A DNA stretch of 50,702 bases from assembly GCA_021713295.1 (NCBI GenBank), contig JAKJJU010000020.1:1-50702 (forward strand). The letters run 5' to 3'. Source of the DNA: Thiotrichales bacterium 19S3-11 (GTDB lineage: Bacteria > Pseudomonadota > Gammaproteobacteria > Francisellales > Francisellaceae). The translations under genes were made by a program, and so were the position numbers. The notes under the pieces were generated by a model. The model was not told the DNA's origin. It saw only the letters and a program-made list of their open reading frames with translations, and made no database searches. Positions 1-7,448 of this stretch are shown here, piece after piece; position 1 is the stretch's first letter; every line of letters starts with the position of its first letter.

Positions 1-70
1 TTAACTCGCCTTTACAAGCATCCAAAGCCACCCTAAATTTAACGTTGGCACTATACTGTTTTTTACTCAT
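1..70 (-). CDS. IS3-family transposase OrfA, N-terminal fragment (runs off the window)
   Basis: Reading leftward from an ATG at 70, the frame stays open to the window edge and encodes 23 residues starting MSKKQYSANVKF, followed by RVALDACKGE. This is the usual opening of IS3/IS911-type OrfA proteins, which begin with a K-[KR]-x-Y-[ST]-x-x-[FV]-K block and the first helix of a helix-turn-helix. A strong ribosome binding site (GGAGG, 7 bases before the ATG) supports the start. OrfA binds the IS ends and is fused to the OrfB integrase core by frameshifting in this family. Only the beginning is visible, so intactness cannot be judged. The family call rests on a short stretch and is good but not certain. 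Confidence 0.7.
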   Translation of the reverse strand, partial: MSKKQYSANVKFRVALDACKGEL

Positions 71-110
71 GATATTTCCTCCGATAATCAATATATCACA
101 TTTGATTAAT

Positions 111-1340
111 TTACAGGAGGCATTTCACTTTGATAACTCCTTGAGCATCAGGTTTAAGCTTATCGAGACGGTCAACATAAATCCCATCAATAAGATCAAG
201 CTGAGACTTAATAATAAGTTTAGCTAACGGACAGGTAATTTCATCATAAGGTTGTTTGAATGAATCCAACAAAGGTTTATCTGTTATCTCGTTAATACCT
301 TCTAAAATTAGGCTAATCATTAATTTATGATCACTATTAGGCTTACTAAGACTATTTTTTTCTGCAATCAATGGTGTCTCTTCAAATGAATCCCCCTGTA
401 TTGCAATCATAGCAATAGTTGGTAATAGCTCGGTCTCTAATGTATTATTTGGCAGATTTTCAAACGTTAATGGATCAATAAAGCGGTTAAATCTTTTAAA
501 ACCTCGACTGGCTAACTGATCAGACAACTGCATCAGTTTTAAACGCGTAATCGCTTCATCTAATGCCTGTGTATGTTCCTCATTAGAATATGGATAAGCA
601 CTAACCTCGACCATCTCTGAAACAGACTGTTCAGATAATTTCTCATAAAAAATAGAATTTGTATTAATGCGCTCTGAAGTATGTGCTAATGTCATGGACA
701 TGCCAACATAAGGCGCAATACTAACATCTACCTTATGTGGTACTTCTATTGGATAATGAACTAAATCACCTTGTTGATAAACTTCATCTGAAACTTCGCT
801 AATAAGCCTAGTACCTTCTTTCTGAGCACATCGCAATGGTTTTTCTTTCGTCGCCTTATCTTTAGCTGTTGGCAATAAATTATATCGTAAATAAACTGCA
901 CCATTGCCTTTATTTTCTGCAATATAATTATGATTTCTAAAACCACCTTTTAAAAATTGTGATGCTAATTGCCAAGAATGTTCATGAATGTGATTTTCAT
1001 CATCTCTAATTTCATAACCTAAATTACTAATAACATAACCTTCTTTTTCAGAAGGCTTCATAACATTATAGGTATGTAATCTAAGTATCCAAGGGCTTTT
1101 GACTTCACCACCTTGCATAATTACTAATTTGTCAAATAAATTACTACGCCTTGATAATGTTAGTGACTGTGCTTTTAAATCTGGTGAATCTCTAACAACA
1201 GTTAATAGATCAATAAGGTCATCAAGGCCCAAGAATTCAATATTTTGCGCTAATACATTTGATGTTTGATATTTTTGATAACTACTTTGATAACCCTGTT
1301 GAATCTCATTTTTAATCTTATCATAGTTTTCTCTACCCAT
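111..1340 (-). CDS. Cupin-like (RmlC-type) protein of unknown function, possibly 3'-truncated by the adjacent IS
   Basis: The protein is about 409 residues and I do not recognise a named family over its full length. Around residues 120-150 it has HIHEHSWQLASQFLKGG, and about 75 residues later GDLVHYPIEVPHKVD. This spacing of a His-rich strand, a glycine turn and a later P-H is typical of small-molecule cupins of the cysteine-dioxygenase/RmlC type that bind a metal through His residues. The second half looks helical. A GTG at 1346 is possible, but ATG at 1340 has GAGG about 6 bases upstream and is preferred. The last codons (K-C-L-L-stop) sit where the end of the neighbouring IS3 element may lie, so the natural C-terminus may be lost. 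Function is unknown; an oxygenase or sugar-binding role is a guess. Confidence 0.6.
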   Translation of the reverse strand: MGRENYDKIKNEIQQGYQSSYQKYQTSNVLAQNIEFLGLDDLIDLLTVVRDSPDLKAQSLTLSRRSNLFDKLVIMQGGEVKSPWILRLHTYNVMKPSEKEGYVISNLGYEIRDDENHIHEHSWQLASQFLKGGFRNHNYIAENKGNGAVYLRYNLLPTAKDKATKEKPLRCAQKEGTRLISEVSDEVYQQGDLVHYPIEVPHKVDVSIAPYVGMSMTLAHTSERINTNSIFYEKLSEQSVSEMVEVSAYPYSNEEHTQALDEAITRLKLMQLSDQLASRGFKRFNRFIDPLTFENLPNNTLETELLPTIAMIAIQGDSFEETPLIAEKNSLSKPNSDHKLMISLILEGINEITDKPLLDSFKQPYDEITCPLAKLIIKSQLDLIDGIYVDRLDKLKPDAQGVIKVKCLL

Positions 1341-1493
1341 GTTCACCCTCTAGCTTTTTCTACAACAATCCGTTAAGAGCTTAACAACCTTTATAATAAA
1401 AGAATTCTATTTACTAATTTAAAAATTACTCATTGAAACTATGTTTTTTTTGAAATAATTAAGATCACCACAGCCACAAAAATAGATCACTAT

Positions 1494-1523
1494 TTGTCCA
1501 AATTTAAAATTTATTGTTATACT
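1494..1523 (+). promoter_or_regulatory. Putative sigma-70 promoter for the WGR-like gene
   Basis: A -35 TTGTCC at 1494-1499 and a -10 TATACT at 1518-1523 are separated by 18 bases. They lie 37 bases before the ATG at 1560. In an AT-rich genome such matches arise by chance, so this is only a candidate. Confidence 0.35.
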
Positions 1524-1559
1524 CCTTTCATTAGTAATAACTTGGTGTAACGATTACTT

Positions 1560-1790
1560 ATGATGAGTAAGAAAACCTATCGCTGGGAAACTAACGATCA
1601 ATACTATGAAGCGCATATCGGTTACGATCTTTTTGGTGACCTAGTGGTTACCTGTTATTACGGTAGTAAGCATAGAAAAGCTGCAAAACGCGTTACCTAT
1701 CCAGTAAAGTCTTTTGAAGAAGCTTACCAATTAATTGAAGACATTAGTCAAAAACGCATCAAAACCAGTCAACTAAAACCACTTTCGTAA
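1560..1790 (+). CDS. Small WGR-domain-like protein
   Basis: This is a 76-residue soluble protein with adjacent candidate ATG starts at 1560 and 1563. It shows a pattern like the WGR domain: an aromatic, basic N-terminal strand (TYRWETNDQYYEAHI), a central D-L-F-G-D-L-V-V strand, a basic turn (YYGSKHRKAAKR) and a C-terminal helix with SFEEA. WGR domains accompany nucleic-acid enzymes such as PARPs, and stand-alone versions occur in bacteria. The signature W-G-R residues themselves read C-Y-Y-G-S, so the assignment is by overall pattern only. The 3' end overlaps the end of the convergent corA gene by 18 bases. Role unknown. Confidence 0.55.
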   Translation: MMSKKTYRWETNDQYYEAHIGYDLFGDLVVTCYYGSKHRKAAKRVTYPVKSFEEAYQLIEDISQKRIKTSQLKPLS

Positions 1791-2843
1791 TTTAAAAATA
1801 ACTAATAATACAAGGCTGATTACAACCATAATGGTGACTGTCACAAAAAATCCAATCGAACTATTTAAACCTGGAATAACCCTAAAATTCATACCAAAGA
1901 CACCTGTAATAAAAGTCAATGGGATAAATATAGTTGAAAAAATGGTTAAGATATTAATTCTCTGATTCATTTTATGATTCATGCTATTCATATACAACTC
2001 AAGCATCTCTTTTGTAATATCTCTAAAAATATCAACTGCTTCTAAGGTTCTAACGGTATGATCATATAAATCTTGTAAATAAGTAACGAGTGCTGCAGAG
2101 ATAACAAATTCATTTGCATAAGGATCAACTGTATTAGACTGCGAGCGTTCATTATAAAGCACCCCCACCAAATCACGAAATGCCTGTACGTGACGACGTA
2201 AGTAAAGTAACTCTCTACGAAATTGATAAATAGTGCTTAATGATGTCTTTGTTGGATCTTGAATCATGTTTGATTCAAGCCTATCAAGAATATCGCCTTT
2301 ATTTTCCGTAATGGCCATATAGTCATCTACCAAAGCATCCATTATTGCATAAAGTAGGTAATCTACATTAAGCGCCCTTATCTTCGAATACTCTTTTTGC
2401 ATCCTTTGTTTAATACTATCAAATAACATCAAAGGTTCACTGCTAAAGCTAATTAACAATGTTGGCATCAGAATAAAACTAACTTGTTTATATTGTATTT
2501 TAGTATGGCTTGTTAAACGTTTGATTGATCTTAAAACAACAAATAAGTAACCATCATAACTTTCTGCTTTGACGCGTTGTTTTGTATTAATAATATCTTC
2601 TGCCACCAGAGAATGAATACCAAAACCATAACATAATGCATTAATAAATTCCGTATTATTTAATCCTGTAATATGAATCCAATTATTCTCACTTTGAGCA
2701 ACATGCGATTTAATTGCCTCTAAATTTAAAGGCAAGTTAATTAAGTTCATTTGTGCTTTGTCATACTGACATAATACAGCTTGTGTATGTAGCTTATTAG
2801 ATAAACGCTCATTTATCTGAGTTTGCTGGTTATTTTGCAACAT
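1773..2843 (-). CDS. corA: CorA-family divalent cation transporter
   Basis: This 356-residue protein would carry Mg2+ or a related divalent cation across the inner membrane as a pentameric channel. A large hydrophilic N-terminal domain (about residues 1-290) with long helices is followed by two C-terminal membrane helices. The first ends in the family signature G-M-N (within TGVFGMNF, around residue 317). The last few residues are basic (KLRKWF), as is usual at the cytoplasmic end. Length is normal for the family. It is transcribed away from the neighbouring mscS-like gene, with 109 bases between the two starts. The substrate could be Mg2+, Co2+ or Ni2+; sequence alone does not settle this. 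Confidence 0.88.
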   Translation of the reverse strand: MLQNNQQTQINERLSNKLHTQAVLCQYDKAQMNLINLPLNLEAIKSHVAQSENNWIHITGLNNTEFINALCYGFGIHSLVAEDIINTKQRVKAESYDGYLFVVLRSIKRLTSHTKIQYKQVSFILMPTLLISFSSEPLMLFDSIKQRMQKEYSKIRALNVDYLLYAIMDALVDDYMAITENKGDILDRLESNMIQDPTKTSLSTIYQFRRELLYLRRHVQAFRDLVGVLYNERSQSNTVDPYANEFVISAALVTYLQDLYDHTVRTLEAVDIFRDITKEMLELYMNSMNHKMNQRINILTIFSTIFIPLTFITGVFGMNFRVIPGLNSSIGFFVTVTIMVVISLVLLVIFKLRKWF

Positions 2844-2952
2844 TTATTCAACTTAATTATTATTGATAAATATCGTTTAACTATAGATCAGATATAGAAA
2901 ATATTCTATGCTTAGATAAAGACAACTGCAATTATAATTAGATTTTATTACT

Positions 2953-3819
2953 ATGTTAGAGACAATATTAGCCAATGAATTTTACAGTAACATATTAGCT
3001 ACGGTAATATTAATTATCGTACTCATGTTACTTTATTTTATGATTCATGCACTATTGATTCGCCCCGTCATTGATGCCAAGCGTCATAAGCGTAAACGCG
3101 TCCGTCTCCTGTACACATTAGTTATCATAGCAATTATCTTACTAGCTAAAATTTGGGTTAATGGGTTCGTATCTTTCTTAGCAATTCTAAGTTTGGTCTC
3201 AGCAGCATTAGTTATTACAAATAAAGAACTCATTATGAATGCCATTGGCTCTTTAATAATCAATTGGCGCAGTCTATTTATTGAAGGAGATTATATTCAA
3301 ATTGGTGAATATAATGGTTTTGTTGCAGAATTAGGCCCCTTATTTTTTAAATTGTATGAGGCTTCAAAGGGCTCGACAACAAGAGCTAGTGGTAAAGTTA
3401 TTAAAATACCTAATGGTCTTGTTATGACATTACCTGTTTTAAATTATTCACGTAAACGCAATGTTATTGAGTACACACAGAAATGGCTTTTTAATCCAAC
3501 AAATAATATCAATCGTATTAAAGATTTCCTTAGCAGTGAGACTCAGGAAATTCTTAACCAATACTATAAAAACGACACGCGATACACCTCAGAATACATT
3601 AAAATGAGAAGTAAGCTACTAGCACAAACAATTAATCTAACCGTTTATGTGGATACTCAACTGATATTTGAAGAAAGGCATTCTGGTATCTCGGTATCAG
3701 TACACTATTACTGTTTTCCTACAGACTATGAGCATTTAAAAGCTCTGATTACTGAAAGAATATTTGAACGCTTAAAACATGAATCAGATATTGATTTATT
3801 ATTCCATATAAGAAAATAA
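2953..3819 (+). CDS. MscS-family mechanosensitive ion channel (short form)
   Basis: The 288-residue product has hydrophobic helices near residues 15-35 and 48-70. These are followed by an MscS-like pore helix and beta domain: SLVSAALVITNKELIMNAIG, then LFIEGDYIQIGEYNGFV and KVIKIPNGLV. This layout matches MscS channels, which open under membrane tension and release small solutes during hypo-osmotic shock. In the typical pore helix alternating Gly/Ala pack together; here they are only partly kept (S-A-A), so gating may differ. The gene is divergent from corA. A clear paralogue lies at 41562-42413, again next to a CorA-type transporter. Confidence 0.82.
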   Translation: MLETILANEFYSNILATVILIIVLMLLYFMIHALLIRPVIDAKRHKRKRVRLLYTLVIIAIILLAKIWVNGFVSFLAILSLVSAALVITNKELIMNAIGSLIINWRSLFIEGDYIQIGEYNGFVAELGPLFFKLYEASKGSTTRASGKVIKIPNGLVMTLPVLNYSRKRNVIEYTQKWLFNPTNNINRIKDFLSSETQEILNQYYKNDTRYTSEYIKMRSKLLAQTINLTVYVDTQLIFEERHSGISVSVHYYCFPTDYEHLKALITERIFERLKHESDIDLLFHIRK

Positions 3820-3893
3820 CCATATAACAAATTAAATAGATAACGCAAAATACAAATTGATAGACATACTTAAAATAAGGAGGGACTTATTTT

Positions 3894-4484
3894 ATGGTTA
3901 CTAAACTGCTTGCATGCTTATTCAGCCTAGGCATTATTTTTATGACCTCTGCTTGCAGTTCTTTATTGCCAAGATCAAAAGAAGTTACCATTTCCAAATG
4001 GCAAGATTTTGATCAATTACAAGTGGCCTATGATAAAATCATACCCTATAAGACAACAACTGAAGATTTAGAAAAATTAGGATTTTCACCCTATACGGCG
4101 AATAATATTCGCATTGTTAATTTTCTTGATGTTCATAAAGAGTTTGACCCTTTGATGACGTTTAATAATCTACCACTTGAAGTTGCCAATTGCATAAAAC
4201 AAGAAAATAATTGCGTTGGTTATTACATTGATATTGAACAACTAAATTCAAAACGCGTTGGTAATGCATTTTTAGATGTATTTAATTTTAAACGCATTAC
4301 TTACACTACCGGTTGGGACTTTAATGCTAAATTAATTCTATTGAATAATTTAGTTATCTTTAAAACAATTTCATCATTACCTGCAATTGAAAAACTCAAA
4401 ACACAAGTTAATCCGCTTGGACCACTACAAAACGGCGTCAATTTTGGTATTGGAATTCAATACAATCTTAACGTCAATAATTAG
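3894..4484 (+). CDS. Lipoprotein of unknown function
   Basis: This is a 196-residue exported protein. A short basic start (MVTK) and a hydrophobic stretch lead to the lipobox T-S-A-C, with the lipidated Cys at residue 21. A GGAGGG ribosome binding site precedes the ATG. The mature part has no domain I can name. Visible features are DLEKLGF near residue 60, a C-x6-C pair near residues 100-110 (CIKQENNC) that could form a disulfide, and a KRVGNAFLDV...TGWDF segment. Ser at +2 after the Cys suggests outer-membrane sorting by the E. coli rule. It stands alone, convergent with dnaX and overlapping it by 4 bases. Confidence 0.75.
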   Translation: MVTKLLACLFSLGIIFMTSACSSLLPRSKEVTISKWQDFDQLQVAYDKIIPYKTTTEDLEKLGFSPYTANNIRIVNFLDVHKEFDPLMTFNNLPLEVANCIKQENNCVGYYIDIEQLNSKRVGNAFLDVFNFKRITYTTGWDFNAKLILLNNLVIFKTISSLPAIEKLKTQVNPLGPLQNGVNFGIGIQYNLNVNN

Positions 4485-6169
4485 TCAGTTAGCTTAATAT
4501 ACGCTTGCTCAAATGACGTTGCAAATTCTGACTCAATCGCCTCAACGGTTGAATCCATTTTTAATTGCTGATAGCTTGCTGTTAATAGTGCCTGTTGTTT
4601 GTTGTGTTCAATCTCTGCAGGCGTTAGATTTTTTTTTTCACTAGCATGTTGTTTATGCTCATTACTTAGCGTTGTATCTTTAGCGCTAACTTCCTTAGTG
4701 AGAACTTTTTTTATATTATCTTTAGCTTCAATAAAAACCACATCAACATCATGCTTTAGATGTTCGCTCAGCTGTAACTTTAGTTTTGCCTTTACATTAT
4801 CTGTTACTGAGTAGACTTTCGATTCAAGATAATAAGTATCATTTTTTATATTAATACAGTGGCTATTTAGCGCAATTTGTCTTGCCATACCCTTTAACTT
4901 TAATTGAGTCGCCAACTGATGCCAATTATGATCAGAAGTAGTGACTTCAACTTTAGAATCAACAAGCACTTCTGTCTCTTGAGCTATTTTGGTTTCTATC
5001 GACTCAATTGCAGCAGCAGGTACTTGAGTAATTTGCTTTAGCTCAGGTGTACTAGATGATAGGTCTTTTTTATGCTTATCTTGCTGATTTTTCATATCAA
5101 ATGCGATCATACGCATAATTGCCATATCAAGTGCCATCTTAGGCTCTGGTACTAATGCTAACTCAGGCTTAGCTTTTAAGGTAATTTGATAATACAACTG
5201 CAATAACTCCGGCATAATTTGCTTCGCTAACTCAGCTAATCGATCAATGCTAAAAGCTTCAAATAATACTGTTTCCGTTAACTGATAAATACTAACAGCA
5301 TACCAAAGCGTTGCAAGCGCATCTAAAATACGAGAAACGCTTTTGCCTTGCGCAATAATACGTTCTGTTAAAGCCAAAGCTTGGTTCGTATCTTTAAGAA
5401 TAATTTCTTTTGCTAAATCAAATACAATGCGATGATCAACTACGCCAAGCATAGTCACAACATCATCACTTGTCACATTACCTTGGCCAAAATTGATTGC
5501 CTGATCTAGTAGACTCAATGCATCACGTAAACTCCCTGATGCTGCCTGAGCCAAATAATCAAGAGCTTCGTTGTCAAACTTAATTGCCTCTTTTTCTAAA
5601 ATTAGCTGTAATTGAGCAATCAACTGCTGCTTTTTAATTGGTTGTAAATGATACTGCAAACAACGTGATAATATCGTCACTGGTAATTTTTGCGGATCAG
5701 TAGTTGCTAATAAAAATTTAACATGCTCTGGTGGCTCTTCTAATGTTTTTAATAAGGCATTAAAGCTGTGGCTTGACAGCATATGTACTTCATCGATTAA
5801 ATAAATTTTATAACGTGCCTGTGTAGGCATATATTGAACTTGATCTAATAATTCACGCGTATCTTCTACTTTCGTTCGACTGGCTGCATCAATTTCAATT
5901 AGATCAACCATATTACCTTCAGCAATACTCAAACACAAATGGCATTTGCCACACGGCTTATCCGTAACACCGACTTCACAATTTAAGCACTTTGCTAACA
6001 ATCGAGCTAGGGAGGTTTTACCGACACCACGAGTGCCACTAAATAAATAAGCATGATGTAATCGATTTGATTTTAGTGCATGTAACAGACTTTTTAGTAC
6101 GGTCTCTTGGCCAACAATTTCATCAAATTGTTTCGGCCGATACTTCCGTGCAAGTACTTGATATGACAT
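4481..6169 (-). CDS. dnaX: DNA polymerase III subunit tau/gamma
   Basis: This is the clamp-loader ATPase of the replicative DNA polymerase. From the ATG at 6169 it has 562 residues and begins MSYQVLARKYRP, the family's standard N-terminus; an in-frame GTG at 6184 would add five residues and is less likely. Walker A GTRGVGKT is at residues 45-52. A four-Cys zinc module (Cys64, 73, 76, 79), a DEVHMLS Walker B and an SRC sensor motif follow. Residues after about 370 form the tau-specific tail, which carries poly-A tracts that may cause recoding (see the two sites listed). It is a little shorter than the E. coli protein. The SRP RNA gene lies just upstream on the same strand; the usual downstream partners ebfC and recR are absent. 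Confidence 0.95.
   Translation of the reverse strand: MSYQVLARKYRPKQFDEIVGQETVLKSLLHALKSNRLHHAYLFSGTRGVGKTSLARLLAKCLNCEVGVTDKPCGKCHLCLSIAEGNMVDLIEIDAASRTKVEDTRELLDQVQYMPTQARYKIYLIDEVHMLSSHSFNALLKTLEEPPEHVKFLLATTDPQKLPVTILSRCLQYHLQPIKKQQLIAQLQLILEKEAIKFDNEALDYLAQAASGSLRDALSLLDQAINFGQGNVTSDDVVTMLGVVDHRIVFDLAKEIILKDTNQALALTERIIAQGKSVSRILDALATLWYAVSIYQLTETVLFEAFSIDRLAELAKQIMPELLQLYYQITLKAKPELALVPEPKMALDMAIMRMIAFDMKNQQDKHKKDLSSSTPELKQITQVPAAAIESIETKIAQETEVLVDSKVEVTTSDHNWHQLATQLKLKGMARQIALNSHCINIKNDTYYLESKVYSVTDNVKAKLKLQLSEHLKHDVDVVFIEAKDNIKKVLTKEVSAKDTTLSNEHKQHASEKKNLTPAEIEHNKQQALLTASYQQLKMDSTVEAIESEFATSFEQAYIKLTD
4629..4638 (-). promoter_or_regulatory. A10 slippage-prone tract inside dnaX
   Basis: The coding strand has ten consecutive A residues across codons 511-514 of dnaX. 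Losing one A gives ATC-TAA immediately; gaining one A leads to TGA within eight codons. Either event would give a slightly shortened tau. Thermus dnaX is known to use transcriptional slippage on an A9 tract to make gamma. Whether this tract is used that way is an inference. Confidence 0.35.
4666..4712 (-). promoter_or_regulatory. Candidate -1 ribosomal frameshift site in dnaX
   Basis: The heptamer A-AAA-AAA (4712-4706) is in the correct phase for -1 slippage, spanning codons 487-488. After a -1 shift the frame reads Ser-Ser-His-stop (TAA at 4697-4695), giving a 491-residue gamma-like product. Sixteen bases downstream, TTAGCG (4689-4684) can pair with CGCTAA (4671-4666) across a 12-base loop. 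E. coli dnaX uses A-AAA-AAG plus a hairpin with an immediate stop in the same way. The hairpin here is weak and more distant than in E. coli. Confidence 0.45.
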
Positions 6170-6220
6170 CACAACGTTGCGCACTTCCTACTTAGTTATA
6201 AAAAAACCTAAGAAAAATAG

Positions 6221-6315
6221 CGCCCAGCCACACCCCGGCACATGCATCAGTCACTACCGCTGCTTCCTTCCGGACCTGACGGGGTTCACAACGTATCATT
6301 GCGAGGGGACCAGGC
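6221..6315 (-). ncRNA. ffs: Signal recognition particle RNA, 4.5S type
   Basis: On the minus strand the SRP domain IV hairpin is plain: GUCAGGUCCGGAAGGAAGCA, with the GGAA tetraloop and the conserved asymmetric internal loop that bind Ffh. Flanking arms pair to close the rod: the 5' GCCUGGUCC pairs with the 3' GGCUGGGC, and ACCCCGU faces the segment GCCGGGGU. The length of about 95 nucleotides fits the small gammaproteobacterial form. A run of T residues follows directly (UAUUUUU, then U7 further on) and probably ends transcription before dnaX. The RNA forms the SRP with Ffh and targets inner-membrane proteins. The ends are placed to within a few bases. Confidence 0.93.
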
Positions 6316-6322
6316 TTTTAGC

Positions 6323-6351
6323 ATTATCATCAATATTTAATGTTTTTGCAA
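6323..6351 (-). promoter_or_regulatory. Sigma-70 promoter for the SRP RNA
   Basis: On the minus strand TTGCAA (6351-6346) and GATAAT (6328-6323) are separated by exactly 17 bases. The -10 box ends 7 bases before the inferred RNA 5' end at 6315, which fits a transcription start there. Confidence 0.6.
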
Positions 6352-6413
6352 GGTAAAATATAGTTTGATGTTAATACGCTATCTTCATATCAATCTAAGT
6401 AACTTAAAATTAA

Positions 6414-7406
6414 TTAACACAATGATGCCTGTTTTAATATTTCTAGCGACTGCTGCATTGTTTGCATACCCTCTTTTCTACCCATTTGAATGACAGAGTG
6501 CATTTGCGGTGTTTTATTCTCTCGGATTAGATTTCTGATTGCTGGCGTGGCAATAAGTACTTCAAATGCTGCCAGTTGCGTTAAATCTTGCTGTTTTACT
6601 AACTGCTGCGTAATGACTGCTTCTAATGACTCAGATAGCATCATACGGATCATTGCTTGCTCATAAGGATCAAAAACATGAATTAAACGGTCAATCGTTT
6701 TTGTTGCTGAATGCGTATGCATACTAGCAAGCACTAAATGTCCAGTCTCTGCAGCTGTTAATGCCAAACGAATACTCTCTAAATCGCGTAATTCACCAAT
6801 TAAAATATAATCAGGGTCTTCCCTTAGCGCTGCCCTAAGTGCGCTATGAACACTTTCTGTGTGTAGTGTTAATTGGCGCTGACTAATTAAACAATGTTGG
6901 GATTGATGCACAAATTCAATTGGATCTTCTATCGTAACAATATGGCCTTTTTTATTCTGATTAAGCCAATGAATCATCGCAGCTAATGTTGTGCTTTTAC
7001 CTGACCCTGTAGCACCTGTTATTAAAATTAATCCTTTTGTTTTGGCTAATAATTGCTTGATCACCTCTGGCGCTTTAATTTTTTCAAGTGTCGGAATTTC
7101 TTCTGAAATAATACGAAATGCAGCACTTATGCCATCGTATTGGTAGTATAGATGAAGTCTAAAGCGTGCTAAATTTTCTATGCTGATGGCGCAGTCATAT
7201 TCTAATTTTTGTTGAAACTCTGCTAAGCTATCTTCATTAAGTAAGCTACTTAACATCTTAAAAATTCTATCACTGTCAAAAGATTCATTGAGAAGTACCA
7301 TTAACTGCCCTGATACTCTGATCATCACAGGTTTTTTACTGGCAATATGCACATCAGAAGCATTTTTTGATACACTTAGCTTTAGGATTCCAATAATATC
7401 GATCAT
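6414..7406 (-). CDS. pilT: Type IV pilus retraction ATPase PilT
   Basis: This 330-residue hexameric secretion ATPase of the GspE/PilT family depolymerises type IV pili, driving twitching motility and DNA uptake. An N-terminal PAS-like domain (about residues 1-100) precedes the motor. Walker A GATGSGKST is at residues 131-139, the Asp box is around TIEDPIEF, Walker B is LIGELRD, and the His box is GHLVLASMHT. The retraction-specific C-terminal motif AIRNLIRENK is present and distinguishes PilT from the assembly ATPase PilB. PilU is the main alternative, but the length and this motif favour PilT. It is divergent from yggS with 42 bases between them, a common pairing in gammaproteobacteria. No other pilus gene is in the window. 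Confidence 0.88.
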   Translation of the reverse strand: MIDIIGILKLSVSKNASDVHIASKKPVMIRVSGQLMVLLNESFDSDRIFKMLSSLLNEDSLAEFQQKLEYDCAISIENLARFRLHLYYQYDGISAAFRIISEEIPTLEKIKAPEVIKQLLAKTKGLILITGATGSGKSTTLAAMIHWLNQNKKGHIVTIEDPIEFVHQSQHCLISQRQLTLHTESVHSALRAALREDPDYILIGELRDLESIRLALTAAETGHLVLASMHTHSATKTIDRLIHVFDPYEQAMIRMMLSESLEAVITQQLVKQQDLTQLAAFEVLIATPAIRNLIRENKTPQMHSVIQMGRKEGMQTMQQSLEILKQASLC

Positions 7407-7448
7407 AATAATATGAGTTAATTAACCTATGAATGAAACTACTATAAC

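Noticed and set aside
6190-6211. CTTAG...CTAAG hairpin around the T7 tract as an independent terminator
   Set aside because: The stem is short and AT-rich, and the T tract lies inside its loop instead of after it; the T-run after the SRP stem is the better stop.
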